Below the pieces are notes generated by a model. It searched no databases and had not been told where the DNA came from. It was given only the letters and a program-made list of their open reading frames with translations. Made by a program: the position numbers and the translations under genes. From positions 496,001 to 560,000 of the forward strand of contig NZ_JAHUWZ010000002.1 in assembly GCF_019218755.1 (NCBI RefSeq): a stretch of 64,000 bases of DNA, read 5' to 3'. Source of the stretch: Acidovorax sp. sif1233 (GTDB taxonomy: Bacteria; Pseudomonadota; Gammaproteobacteria; Burkholderiales; Burkholderiaceae_C). Position 1 is the stretch's first letter, and each line of letters begins with the position of its first letter. Positions 37,073 through 47,371 of the stretch are shown piece after piece.

Positions 37073-38773
37073 ATGAATTCTGAATCACCATGGGCCGAGA
37101 GCGCCCAGCAGTTCCAGCAGATTTTCGGGCAAAGCTGGTCACAGGCACTGCAGTCGTTCCAGAAGCTGGACCTTGGTACGCAGGTACCCGCCACCCCCCC
37201 TCTGAAGTTTTCACCCAGCAAGCTGCAGGCGCTGCAGCAGCAGTACCTGAAGGAAGCGCAGGAACTGTGGGCCCAGGGCCTGCAGGGCGCGCCCGAGGTC
37301 AAGGACCGCCGCTTCGCCGGCGAGGGCTGGGCCAGCAACCCCGTCGCGGCCTTCTCGGCCGCCGCCTACCTGCTCAATGCGCGCACCCTGATGGGCCTGG
37401 CCGAGGCGGTGGAGTCCGACGAAAAGACCAAGGCCCGCATCCGTTTCGGCGTGGAGCAATGGATGGCCGCCATGGCGCCGAGCAACTTCCTGGCCTTCAA
37501 CGCCGAGGCGCAGAAGAAGGCCATCGAAACCAAGGGCGAGAGCATTGCCAAGGGCATGCAGAACCTGCTGCACGACATCACACAGGGCCATGTGTCGATG
37601 ACCGACGAAAGCCTGTTCGAGGTGGGCCGCAACGTGGCCACCACCGAGGGCGCCGTGGTGTATGAGAACGAGCTGTTCCAGCTGCTCGAATACAAACCAC
37701 TCACCGCCAAGGTCTATGAGCGCCCCTTCCTGCTGGTGCCGCCGTGCATCAACAAGTTCTACATCCTCGACCTGCAGCCCGAGAATTCGCTGATCCGCTA
37801 CGCCGTCGAACAAGGCCATCGCACCTTTGTCGTGAGCTGGCGCAACCCCGGCGATGCCCTGGCCCACAAGACCTGGGACGACTATGTGGAAGATGGCGCG
37901 ATGGCGGCCATCGACGTGGTGCGGAACATCACCGGCGCCGAACAGATCAACGCGCTGGGCTTCTGCGTGGGCGGCACCATCCTGAGCAATGCGCTCGCCG
38001 TGCTGGCGGCGCGGGGCGACGAGCCCGTGGCCAGCGCCACGTTCCTCACCACCCTGATCGACTTCACGGACACCGGCATTCTGGATGTGTTCATCGACGA
38101 GGCGTTCGTGAAGTTCCGCGAGATGCAGATGGGGCAGGGCGGGCTGATGAAGGGGCAGGACCTGGCATCGACCTTCAGCTTCCTGCGTCCCAACGACCTG
38201 GTGTGGAACTACGTGGTGGGCAACTACCTCAAGGGCGAGACGCCGCCGCCGTTCGATCTCCTGTACTGGAACAGCGACAGCACCAACCTGCCCGGGCCGT
38301 TCTACGCGTGGTACCTGCGCAATTTCTACCTGGAGAACAACCTGGTCAAGCCCGGCAGGCTCACCGTGTGCGGCGAGAAGATGGACCTTGGAAACCTCAC
38401 GCTGCCGGTGTACATCTACGGCTCGCGCGAAGACCACATCGTGCCCATCAACGCCGCCTATGCATCCACCCAGGTGCTGCCCGGCAAGAAGCGCTTCGTG
38501 ATGGGGGCCTCGGGCCACATCGCCGGCGTCATCAACCCGCCCGCCAAGGGCAAGCGCAGCCACTGGATCCGCGCGGACGGCAAGCTGCCCGCCACGCTGG
38601 ACTCTTGGCTGGAGGGCGCGACCGAACACCCCGGCAGCTGGTGGACCGATTGGTCCGGATGGCTCAAGGGCCATGCCGGCAAGCAGATCGCGGCCCCCAA
38701 GGCCTACGGCAAGGGCACGAAATTCAGGGCCACCGAGCCGGCACCGGGCAGCTACGTCAAGCAGAAGGCGTGA
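37073..38773 (+). CDS. phaC: Class I poly(3-hydroxyalkanoate) synthase PhaC
   Basis: A 566-residue polymerase that joins (R)-3-hydroxybutyryl-CoA units into storage polyester on granules. The lipase-like box GFCVGG places the catalytic cysteine at C298; the triad is completed by D454 (SREDHIVP) and H482 (GASGHIAGV). Length and the single subunit fit class I. A GAGGAAAGAG box precedes the ATG. phaA follows 187 bp downstream, phaB after a terminator, and the depolymerase phaZ about 13 kb away, so both ends of the polymer cycle are in this window. Confidence 0.97.
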   Translation: MNSESPWAESAQQFQQIFGQSWSQALQSFQKLDLGTQVPATPPLKFSPSKLQALQQQYLKEAQELWAQGLQGAPEVKDRRFAGEGWASNPVAAFSAAAYLLNARTLMGLAEAVESDEKTKARIRFGVEQWMAAMAPSNFLAFNAEAQKKAIETKGESIAKGMQNLLHDITQGHVSMTDESLFEVGRNVATTEGAVVYENELFQLLEYKPLTAKVYERPFLLVPPCINKFYILDLQPENSLIRYAVEQGHRTFVVSWRNPGDALAHKTWDDYVEDGAMAAIDVVRNITGAEQINALGFCVGGTILSNALAVLAARGDEPVASATFLTTLIDFTDTGILDVFIDEAFVKFREMQMGQGGLMKGQDLASTFSFLRPNDLVWNYVVGNYLKGETPPPFDLLYWNSDSTNLPGPFYAWYLRNFYLENNLVKPGRLTVCGEKMDLGNLTLPVYIYGSREDHIVPINAAYASTQVLPGKKRFVMGASGHIAGVINPPAKGKRSHWIRADGKLPATLDSWLEGATEHPGSWWTDWSGWLKGHAGKQIAAPKAYGKGTKFRATEPAPGSYVKQKA

Positions 38774-38960
38774 CATGCGCAAGCCCCCGGGTCGCCTCTG
38801 GCGTGCATTGCCGATCAGGGACGGCGGCGCCGCCCCCCATTGCGGCCCCTGTCTGGCGCCCCGCGCCGGGGCAGCGCCGGCACCGGCGGATACGCAAAAG
38901 CACTGATCCGCGGCGCTGCGAGAATTACCAAGCAACAACCCCCAACCACAAGGACATTCC

Positions 38961-40139
<1,179 letters not shown>

Positions 40140-40197
40140 GGCGCCAGGGGGGGCGCGGCAGTCCATGCCGCGCAACCTCCACCGATCCCGGGCCGAG

Positions 40198-40220
40198 GCC
40201 GCGTTCGCGCGGCTTTTTTT
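40198..40220 (+). terminator. Intrinsic terminator between phaA and phaB
   Basis: GCCGCG (40198-40203), a TTCG tetraloop, CGCGGC (40208-40213) and seven T residues. This is a textbook stable hairpin with a U-tract, 58 bp after the phaA stop. The rest of the 301-bp phaA-phaB gap (40140-40440) holds no gene; it must carry the phaB promoter, and an AAGGAG box precedes the phaB ATG. Confidence 0.9.
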
Positions 40221-40440
40221 ATTTCCGAACGCCGTCAGGCTGCGGTCCGCATGCCGGTATGGCCGTGGACCTTTTTTGTATCAAGGCGTGGCAGCGCGCG
40301 CCGAATTCAGGGTGTCCTGGCCGCGGTGCAGGCCAATCTGTCAAAAAGGAAAGGGCTTCAGTGTTTTCCTTCACGGCAGTGTCCGATTTCTTGGGTAGAG
40401 TGGACGCTGAAGGCATCACCAATCAACAAGGAGAAATCAC

Positions 40441-41178
40441 ATGAGCCAGAAAGTTGCATACGTCACCGGCGGCATGGGCGGCATCGGAACCGCCATTTGC
40501 CAGCGCCTGCACAAGGAGGGCTTCAAGGTCATTGCCGGTTGCGGACCGACCCGCGACCATGCCAAGTGGCTGGGTGAGCAAAAGGCCCTGGGCTACACCT
40601 TCCATGCGTCAGTGGGCAATGTGGGCGATTGGGATTCCACGGTCGAGGCCTTTGGCAAGACCAAGGCGGAACACGGCAACATCGACGTGCTGGTGAACAA
40701 CGCGGGCATCACGCGCGACCGCATGTTCCTCAAGATGTCGCGCGAAGACTGGGATGCGGTGATCGAGACCAACCTGAACAGCATGTTCAACGTCACCAAG
40801 CAAGTGGTGGCCGACATGGTGGAAAAGGGCTGGGGCCGCATCATCAACATCAGCTCGGTCAATGGCGAGAAGGGCCAGGCAGGCCAGACGAACTATTCGG
40901 CCGCCAAGGCGGGCATGCATGGGTTTTCGATGGCCCTTGCGCAGGAACTGGCCACCAAGGGCGTGACGGTCAACACCGTGAGCCCTGGCTACATCGGCAC
41001 GGACATGGTCAAGGCGATCCGCCCTGACGTGCTCGAAAAGATCGTGGCGACCGTTCCCGTCAAGCGCCTGGGCGAACCCAGCGAAATCGCATCGATCATT
41101 GCCTGGCTGGCATCGGAAGAAGGGGGCTATGCCACCGGGGCTGACTTCTCGGTCAATGGCGGCTTGCACATGGGCTGA
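40441..41178 (+). CDS. phaB: Acetoacetyl-CoA reductase PhaB
   Basis: A 245-residue short-chain dehydrogenase that reduces acetoacetyl-CoA to (R)-3-hydroxybutyryl-CoA with NADPH. The dinucleotide motif is TGGMGGIGTAI (residues 9-19), then NNAGITRD. The catalytic serine is in INISSVNG (138/139), with Y152 and K156 in YSAAK. The VSPGYIGTDMVKAI segment is typical of PhaB. It has its own upstream region behind the phaA terminator and a terminator 32 bp after its stop, so it can be transcribed alone. Confidence 0.97.
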   Translation: MSQKVAYVTGGMGGIGTAICQRLHKEGFKVIAGCGPTRDHAKWLGEQKALGYTFHASVGNVGDWDSTVEAFGKTKAEHGNIDVLVNNAGITRDRMFLKMSREDWDAVIETNLNSMFNVTKQVVADMVEKGWGRIINISSVNGEKGQAGQTNYSAAKAGMHGFSMALAQELATKGVTVNTVSPGYIGTDMVKAIRPDVLEKIVATVPVKRLGEPSEIASIIAWLASEEGGYATGADFSVNGGLHMG

Positions 41179-41210
41179 TGGCCCGGGCCCGCTGTTTGCC
41201 GCAAAAGAAC

Positions 41211-41236
41211 AAAAACCCCGCAGTGCGGGGTTTTTT
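41211..41236 (+). terminator. Intrinsic terminator after phaB
   Basis: An A-run, then CCCCG/CGGGG arms around CAGTG (41216-41230), then TTTTTT. The flanking A and T runs on both sides mean it could also stop transcription arriving from the minus strand. Confidence 0.9.
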
Positions 41237-41401
41237 GTTGGGGAGGAGCAAGAGGGAAGGACTGCCGGGCGTCTTGCCTCGATGGGGCTATGAAATGCGC
41301 CACCCGGTGCAAGCATGGCCCACACCTTGGTATGGTTCGTGCTTCATGGTGGTGGCTGGCATTTGAGGGCCTTCGGGCGGGAAACGCTGGCTGCGGCGCC
41401 T

Positions 41402-41476
41402 TCAGAGGCGGGCGGGAGCGCGCTTGCGGTCGCGTTCGTCTTCTGGCCAGGCGGACAAGATTGCGGTGGTATTCAT
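41402..41476 (-). CDS. Possible 24-residue small protein or leader peptide
   Basis: A frame of 24 codons (MNTTAILSAWPEDERDRKRA, then PARL). AGGAG lies eight bases before its ATG, a better ribosome binding site than many real genes nearby have. The peptide is arginine-rich at its end. No family is recognised. It would be transcribed from the AT-rich palindrome region toward the phaB terminator. It could be chance; comparison with related genomes would settle it. Confidence 0.3.
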   Translation of the reverse strand: MNTTAILSAWPEDERDRKRAPARL

Positions 41477-41568
41477 GCTGAAAACTCCTGTGATGTACCA
41501 ACAACGCAGCCAATCCACAGTCCGTTGACAGCGTTTCGCAAAAAAATGCAACCGCCAGTGCCCGTCTG

Positions 41569-41581
41569 TTTACAATGTAAA
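41569..41581. promoter_or_regulatory. Perfect palindrome TTTACAATGTAAA
   Basis: TTTACA and TGTAAA flank a single central A. It lies 93 bp upstream of the small minus-strand frame. Two TTACAT half-site copies follow at 41652-41657 and 41662-41667. It looks like a dimeric regulator site; the regulator is unknown. Confidence 0.4.
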
Positions 41582-41669
41582 TCGCTATTAAAAATGAAGC
41601 ACTAAATGCTTTCCAGATATGCGCCAATGCCAAAAAATAGAGTTTTTTGGCTTACATGGATTTACATTT

Positions 41670-43727
41670 TCAACCCGCTGCCGACGCCGACATTTCTTCC
41701 AGGGCCGAAGAAATTTCCAGCCAACGCTCCTCCAGCCTGGCTGTCTCGTCGTTCCCTGCCTTGAGGTTGCGGCCACACTCGGCGATCTCCGCCGGCGCAA
41801 GGGCCTGGGTGAGCTTGTGCTCCAACGCGGCCCGCTCGGTGGACAGGGCGGCCAGGCGCTTGTCGATTTGTTCCAGCTCCTTTTTCAGGGGCCGGGTTTT
41901 TTCCGCCTGCTGCTGACGCACCTGGGCATCGAGCTTGCGCTGCTCCCGTCCATCGCGCGAAGGGGCGGGGGCGGCGGCCGGTGTGGGGGCCGGGGCGGTC
42001 GCGGGGGCGGGATGTGCCACCGCTGGCGAAGGTGCCACGGCGGCTGGGGGTGGTGCCTGGCTCGCCGCTGAGGATGTCTGCGCCTGCTCGGCCAGGCGGG
42101 CCTCCTCGCGCAGGCGTTTGGATTCCTCGAGCAGGTAGCGCTGGTAGTCGTCCAGATCGCCGTCAAAAGGCCCCACGACGCCCCGGCCCACCATCCAGAA
42201 GTCCTCGCAGACCGAGCGCAGCAGCGCACGGTCGTGGCTGACCAGCATGACCGTGCCATCGAAGTCGTTGAGCGCCATGGCCAGGGCTTCGCGAGTTGCC
42301 AGGTCGAGGTGATTGGTGGGCTCGTCCAGCAGCAGCAGATTGGGGCGCTGCCAGACGATCATCGCCAGCACCAGCCGCGCCTTTTCGCCGCCGCTCATGG
42401 TGCCCACGGCCTGCTTGACCATGTCGCCCGTGAAGTTGAATGTGCCCAGGTAGCTGCGCAGGTCCTGTTCGCGGCTCGGTTGCTTGATATCGGGCCCCAG
42501 CTCCTTGGCCAGGCGGATCATGTGCTCCAGCGGGTTCTCCGCGGGGCGCAGCACGTCCAGTTCCTGCTGGGCGAAGTAGCCGATGTTCAGTCCCTTGCCC
42601 TCGGTCACGCTGCCGCCCAGGGGTTTCATGGTGCGGGCGATGGTCTTGACGAGGGTGGATTTGCCCTGGCCGTTGGCGCCCAGGATGCCGATGCGCTGGC
42701 CCGCCAGCACCGAGCGGTTCACGCCCCTGAGAATGGTGGTGGCCGCGCCCTCGTCATCCACATAGCCGAACGATGCGTCGCTGATCGCCAGCATCGGATT
42801 GGGCAGGTTGGCCGGCTCCTTGAACTCGAACGTGAAGTCCGCTTCGGCCAGCACCGGCCCGATCTTCTCCATGCGTTCGAGCTGCTTGACGCGGCTTTGC
42901 GCCTGCTTGGCCTTGCTGGCCTTGGCCTTGAAGCGGTCGATGAACTTCTGCAGGTGGGCCATCTTCTCCTGCTGCTTGGCAAAGCTGGCCTGTTGCAGTT
43001 CGAGCTGCTGGGCGCGCAATTCCTCGAACTTGCTGTAGTTGCCGCCGTAGCGGTTCAACTCGCCTTGCTGGATCTGCAGGGTGACGTTGGTGATGGCGTC
43101 GAGGAACTCCCGATCGTGGCTGATCACGATCATGGTGCCCGCATAGCGCTTGAGCCAGGCTTCCAGCCAGACCAGCGCGTCCAGGTCCAAGTGGTTGGTG
43201 GGCTCGTCCAGCAGCAGCAGGTCGCTGGGGCACATCAGGGCCCGCGCCAGCTGCAGGCGCATGCGCCAGCCGCCCGAAAAGCTGTTGACCGGCTGCTCCA
43301 GCTCGCTCACGCGAAAGCCCAGGCCCAGGATCAGCGCCTGGGCGCGCGCCACGGCGTCGTGTGCGCCGGCGTCGTGCAGGTCGGAATACGCATGGGCAAT
43401 GGCCATGCCGTCGTCGCTGGCCTCGGCCTCCACCAACTGCTGCTGGACCTCGGCCAGTCGCGTATCGCCTTCCAGCACGAACTCGGTCGCGGACTGGTCC
43501 GTCTCGGGCATGTTCTGCGCGACTTCGGCCATGCGCCAGCTCGCGGGGATGTAGAAGTCTCCACCGTCTTCATGGAGCTTGCCGCTGAGCAGGGCGAACA
43601 GGCTGGACTTGCCCGCGCCGTTGCGGCCCACGAGTCCGACGTTCTCGCCGGGGTTGATGGTGGCGGAAACGCTGTCGAGCACGACTTTGGCGCCGCGTCG
43701 CAAGGTAACGTTCTTGAGGGTGATCAT
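41670..43727 (-). CDS. ABC-F family ATPase (YheS/Uup-like)
   Basis: A 685-residue protein with two ATP-binding domains and no membrane part. The first Walker A is GRNGAGKSS, the second GANGQGKST. Each half has the signature (NSFSGGWRMRL; GTMSGGEKARL) and Walker B LLLLDEPTNHLDL. The linker between halves is the charged P-site tRNA interaction motif region (KFIDRFKAKASKAKQAQSRV). ABC-F proteins act on the ribosome. The C-terminal arm is an Ala/Pro-rich stretch then a coiled coil. The start at 43727 (MITLKNVTLRRGAKVV) begins the first domain. Confidence 0.93.
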   Translation of the reverse strand: MITLKNVTLRRGAKVVLDSVSATINPGENVGLVGRNGAGKSSLFALLSGKLHEDGGDFYIPASWRMAEVAQNMPETDQSATEFVLEGDTRLAEVQQQLVEAEASDDGMAIAHAYSDLHDAGAHDAVARAQALILGLGFRVSELEQPVNSFSGGWRMRLQLARALMCPSDLLLLDEPTNHLDLDALVWLEAWLKRYAGTMIVISHDREFLDAITNVTLQIQQGELNRYGGNYSKFEELRAQQLELQQASFAKQQEKMAHLQKFIDRFKAKASKAKQAQSRVKQLERMEKIGPVLAEADFTFEFKEPANLPNPMLAISDASFGYVDDEGAATTILRGVNRSVLAGQRIGILGANGQGKSTLVKTIARTMKPLGGSVTEGKGLNIGYFAQQELDVLRPAENPLEHMIRLAKELGPDIKQPSREQDLRSYLGTFNFTGDMVKQAVGTMSGGEKARLVLAMIVWQRPNLLLLDEPTNHLDLATREALAMALNDFDGTVMLVSHDRALLRSVCEDFWMVGRGVVGPFDGDLDDYQRYLLEESKRLREEARLAEQAQTSSAASQAPPPAAVAPSPAVAHPAPATAPAPTPAAAPAPSRDGREQRKLDAQVRQQQAEKTRPLKKELEQIDKRLAALSTERAALEHKLTQALAPAEIAECGRNLKAGNDETARLEERWLEISSALEEMSASAAG

Positions 43728-43838
43728 CCGGAGTTCACAAAAAGGCGCACCCGCGCTGGGCGGGTGGCATGAAAAAGCAGGGGGCCAGCGCTGCTGCAAT
43801 CGGTGCAGCCGATGCAAGCGGCAGCGGCGCGCAACCCT

Positions 43839-44771
43839 CTATTGTGCCGCGAGACGGGATTGGGCGGCCAGGGCCCGCCGGGTCACCAGCAAAACCTGGT
43901 CTTCGCCAGCGCTGGTATCGAGCCAGAACACAGGCAACTGGGGGAAGGCTGCTTCAAAGTAGGCGCGCTCGTTGCCGATCTCCAGAATGATCACGGCATC
44001 CTCGCTCATGCAGGCGGGCGCGGCAGCAAACAGCTGGCGCACGAAGTCCATGCCATCACTGCCGCCGGCCAGGGCGAGTGCGGGCTCGGCGCGGTACTCG
44101 GCGGGCAAGGTGGCCATGCTGGCCGCATTCACGTAGGGCGGGTTGCACAGGATCAGGTCCCAGGGGCCGGGCAGGGCCTGAAGGCCGTCGGAGAGCTGCA
44201 GCTGGATGCGGTCCTGCAGGCCGTGCTTGTCCACGTTGATCCGGGCCACGGCCAGGGCGTCGGGCGAGATGTCGGCACCCGTCACCAGCACCTCGGGCCA
44301 GGCCATGGCGGCCAGCACGGCCAGGCTGCCGTTGCCCGTGCACAGGTCCAGCACCCGGTGGGTGTGGTCGCTCAGGTACTCGTCCGCGCCGCCGTCGACA
44401 AGCAGCTCGGCGATGAAGCTGCGCGGGACGATGGCGCGTTCGTCCACGTAGAACGGCACGCCCTGGAGCCAGGCCTCCTGCGTGAGGTAGGCGGCGGGCT
44501 TGCGCGTGCGGACGCGTTCTTCGAAAAGGGTGGCCACCAGGGCGACCTGCTCGGGTGCGACAGACTGGTTCCTCAGGGAATCGGGCGCGTCCGACAGGTC
44601 GCTGTCCAGCGGCAGGCCCAGGCGCCACAGCACGAGCCAGGCGGCTTCATCGTGGGCGTTCGTGGTGCCATGGCCAAAGGAAACGCCAGCTGCGGCCAGC
44701 TGCCGGCTGCCCGATTCGACGAGCGCGCCGACCGTGGTGCCCGCCACGGCGTGGGGTGCCGCCGTGCTCAT
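43839..44771 (-). CDS. prmB: Ribosomal protein L3 glutamine N5-methyltransferase PrmB
   Basis: A 310-residue SAM-dependent methyltransferase of the HemK/PrmB family. The SAM-binding motif is [13 protein letters not shown] (140-152) and the catalytic NPPY is at 210-213. The N-terminal helical domain and the [20 protein letters not shown] motif are typical of PrmB, which modifies ribosomal protein L3 (PrmC/HemK instead modifies release factors). Its ATG overlaps the dapE stop by four bases, so it is coupled to dapE. Confidence 0.93.
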   Translation of the reverse strand: MSTAAPHAVAGTTVGALVESGSRQLAAAGVSFGHGTTNAHDEAAWLVLWRLGLPLDSDLSDAPDSLRNQSVAPEQVALVATLFEERVRTRKPAAYLTQEAWLQGVPFYVDERAIVPRSFIAELLVDGGADEYLSDHTHRVLDLCTGNGSLAVLAAMAWPEVLVTGADISPDALAVARINVDKHGLQDRIQLQLSDGLQALPGPWDLILCNPPYVNAASMATLPAEYRAEPALALAGGSDGMDFVRQLFAAAPACMSEDAVIILEIGNERAYFEAAFPQLPVFWLDTSAGEDQVLLVTRRALAAQSRLAAQ

Positions 44772-45973
44772 GCACGCACCGCCGGGGCGGCCTCGGGGGC
44801 TGCTAGCGCCTGCGCATGCAGGTTTTCCAGTGTGCGGCGGTAGATATTCTTGAGCGGCTCGATGTCGGCCACCACCACGTGTTCGTCGATCTTGTGGATG
44901 CTGGCGTTGGGCGGGCCCAGTTCGATCACCTGGGGGCAGACCTGCGCGATGAAGCGGCCATCGCTGGTGCCACCCGTGGTGGAGAGCTCGGTCGTGAGGC
45001 CGGTCTCCGCCGCGATGGCCTGTTGCACGGCGTCCACCAGTTCACCCGGCGTGGTGAGAAAAGGCTGTCCGCCCAACGTCCAGCGCAGGTCGTACTCCAG
45101 CCCGTGGCGGTCGAGCACGGAGTGCACGCGCTGCTTGAGGCCTTCCGCCGTGGATTCGGTGGAGAAGCGGAAATTGAAGTCCACCACCACGTCCCCCGGG
45201 ATGATGTTGGTGGCGCCCGTACCGCCATGCATGTTGCTGATCTGCCAGCTGGTGGGCGGGAAGAAGGCATTGCCCTGGTCCCATACCGTCGAGGCCAGTT
45301 CGGCCAGGGCAGGCAGCGCCTGGTGGATGGGGTTGCGCGCCAGTTGCGGGTAGGCGATGTGGCCCTGGATGCCCCGCACGGTGAGCTTGCCGCTGAGCGT
45401 GCCGCGCCGGCCGTTCTTGATCATGTCGCCGGTGCGTTCGACCGACGTGGGCTCGCCGACGATGCAGTAGTCCAGTCGCTCGCCGCGCGCCTTGAGCTGC
45501 TCGACCACGACCTTGGTTCCGTCCACTGACGGGCCTTCCTCATCGCTGGTGAGCAGGAAGGCGAGCTGGACCAGGGGCTCTGGCGTGTGCGCCAGGAATT
45601 CCTCGACCGCCACGACGAACGCGGCGATGGAAGTCTTCATGTCGCTGGCGCCCCGGCCGTAGAGCTTGCCGCCACGGTGGGTGGGGACGAAGGGATCGCT
45701 GCTCCACTGCGCCAGCGGCCCCGTGGGCACGACATCGGTGTGGCCTGCGAATACTATTGTTTTGATAGCTGATGGCGCTTTTCCACCCTGGGCTGCAGCC
45801 CGTTTTGCCCACAAATTGCTGACACGGAAATCCGCCGGGCCGCTGTCCAGCCGTTCGCACACGAATCCCAGCGCGGCCAGGCGGGCCGCCAGCACGTCAA
45901 GGCAGCCCGCGTCCTCGGGGGTGATGGAGGGCAGGGCGATGAGCTGTTCGGCCAGATGCAGTGTGCGGGACAT
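44768..45973 (-). CDS. dapE: Succinyl-diaminopimelate desuccinylase DapE
   Basis: A 401-residue zinc peptidase-family enzyme of the succinylase route to lysine and meso-diaminopimelate. Metal ligands appear in [18 protein letters not shown] and TSDEEGPS, then VGEPTSVE and the C-terminal [12 protein letters not shown]. It is longer than E. coli DapE (about 375 residues), and part of the difference is about ten extra residues ([13 protein letters not shown]) just before FAGHTDVV, encoded by an interspersed repeat. dapD and dapC lie upstream on the same strand with pilU between. Confidence 0.95.
   Translation of the reverse strand: MSRTLHLAEQLIALPSITPEDAGCLDVLAARLAALGFVCERLDSGPADFRVSNLWAKRAAAQGGKAPSAIKTIVFAGHTDVVPTGPLAQWSSDPFVPTHRGGKLYGRGASDMKTSIAAFVVAVEEFLAHTPEPLVQLAFLLTSDEEGPSVDGTKVVVEQLKARGERLDYCIVGEPTSVERTGDMIKNGRRGTLSGKLTVRGIQGHIAYPQLARNPIHQALPALAELASTVWDQGNAFFPPTSWQISNMHGGTGATNIIPGDVVVDFNFRFSTESTAEGLKQRVHSVLDRHGLEYDLRWTLGGQPFLTTPGELVDAVQQAIAAETGLTTELSTTGGTSDGRFIAQVCPQVIELGPPNASIHKIDEHVVVADIEPLKNIYRRTLENLHAQALAAPEAAPAVRA
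45754..45785 (+). repeat. Interspersed GATAGC/GCGCTT-type repeat, copy J, inside dapE
   Basis: CTATTGTTTTGATAGCTGAT followed by GGCGCTTTTCCA. It is in frame with dapE on the other strand and encodes [11 protein letters not shown] immediately before the metal-binding FAGHTDVV segment. Confidence 0.7.
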
Positions 45974-46129
45974 GGGAAGGGGTGGGTAAGACAGGGGGCG
46001 TTTAAATAGTCGATTGTCCCAGACGCCGCGTCATGCACGGACCCGGCCCGGGCGTGTGGCCCCGGGCACGCGCCGCAGCCAGGGCGCCGTCACCCCGGGG
46101 GCAGTGCGCCGAAGGCGACTCAGGAGGGA

Positions 46130-47293
46130 TCATGCAGCCGGTTTCACGTCCAAAACGATCTCGGTGAACGAAGGCTGGTCGTCCGGGGTATCCCGCGCTT
46201 CTTTCTGGGCCTTGGCCGCATTGGCCGCCAGGGAGAAGTCGTTCTGCAGGCGCCACATGAGGTTGGTGGGGGAATCCGCGTACGCCAGGCCTTCCTTGCG
46301 GTCGATCTTGGATTCCATGATCAGGTGCGCCAGCGCTTCCTCAAAGGTCTGCGAACCTTCCGCCATGGATTTCTCCATCGCTTCCTTCACGCCGGAGAAA
46401 TCGCCTTTCTCCACCAGCTCGGACACCAGCTTGGAATTGAGCATCACTTCCACCGCGGGGACGCGGCCGCCATCCGATTTGCGGACCAGGCGCTGCGACA
46501 CCACGGCCTTGAGCGCGGAAGCCAGGTCGCCCAGCATGGTGGGGCGCACTTCCACGGGGTAGAACGACAGGATCCGGTTGAGCGCGTGGTAGCTGTTGTT
46601 GCCGTGCAGCGTGGCCAGGCAAAGGTGGCCCGATTGCGCATACGCAATGGCGGCGGACATGGTTTCGCGGTCGCGGATTTCCCCGATCAGGATCACGTCG
46701 GGCGCTTGGCGCAGCGCGTTCTTCAGGGCCGTCTGCAGCGACTGCGTGTCGCTGCCAATCTCGCGCTGGTTGACGATGGATTTCTTGTTCTTGAACTGGT
46801 ACTCGACCGGGTCCTCGATGGTGAGGATGTGGCCGGTCAGCGCTTCGTTGCGGGTGTCGATCATGGACGCGAGCGTGGTGCTCTTGCCCGAGCCCGTGGC
46901 GCCCACCACCAGGATGAGCCCGCGCTTTTCCATGATCAGCTCGCGCAGCACGGGAGGCAGGCCCAGGGAACTGAATTCCGGGATCTGCTGCGAGATGAAG
47001 CGGATCACCACCGCATAGCTGCCCCGCTGGCGCATGGCGCTGACGCGAAAACGCCCCACGCCGCTGAGTGGCACGCCCATGTTGAGCTCGCCGGTTTCTT
47101 CCAGCTCTTCGATGCGGTCCGGAGGGACCACTTCGGAGAGCAGGTTGCGCGGAGCATCCGGCGGCAGGATCTGGTTGTTGATCGGCACGCACTCGCCGTT
47201 GATCTTGATCAGCGCCGGCGCATTGGCCGACAAATAGACGTCGGAGGCTTTTTTCTCGGCCATCAGGCGAAGAATCCGTTCCATCGTGCTCAT
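46130..47293 (-). CDS. pilU: Type IV pilus twitching ATPase PilU (PilT/PilU family)
   Basis: A 387-residue retraction ATPase. Walker A is GATGSGKS at 131-138, the aspartate box LTIEDPVEY near 157-165, Walker B DVILIGEIRD at 199-208 and the histidine box GHLCLATLHGN near 222-232. The long C-terminal tail after residue 340 is more like PilU than PilT. It normally follows pilT, but here it lies alone inside the dap operon, between dapD and dapE, with 78 and 156 bp gaps. Confidence 0.9.
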   Translation of the reverse strand: MSTMERILRLMAEKKASDVYLSANAPALIKINGECVPINNQILPPDAPRNLLSEVVPPDRIEELEETGELNMGVPLSGVGRFRVSAMRQRGSYAVVIRFISQQIPEFSSLGLPPVLRELIMEKRGLILVVGATGSGKSTTLASMIDTRNEALTGHILTIEDPVEYQFKNKKSIVNQREIGSDTQSLQTALKNALRQAPDVILIGEIRDRETMSAAIAYAQSGHLCLATLHGNNSYHALNRILSFYPVEVRPTMLGDLASALKAVVSQRLVRKSDGGRVPAVEVMLNSKLVSELVEKGDFSGVKEAMEKSMAEGSQTFEEALAHLIMESKIDRKEGLAYADSPTNLMWRLQNDFSLAANAAKAQKEARDTPDDQPSFTEIVLDVKPAA

Positions 47294-47371
47294 GGTGTGT
47301 CCCTCTGTTTGTCGTCTTTGTCTGGGGTGGCGCTGATCGTGCCGGTCAGGTGCGGGGCCGGTCAGCCGCGA

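Larger units (their letters stand above)
41237..41669. other. 433-bp gap between phaB and the ABC-F gene
   Basis: No gene of normal size was found. The stretch holds a tiny minus-strand reading frame with a good ribosome binding site (41402-41476), a 13-base palindrome (41569-41581), a degenerate interspersed repeat copy from about 41582, and two direct TTACAT copies at 41652 and 41662. It is more A+T-rich than its surroundings, mostly beyond 41480. Confidence 0.5.
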
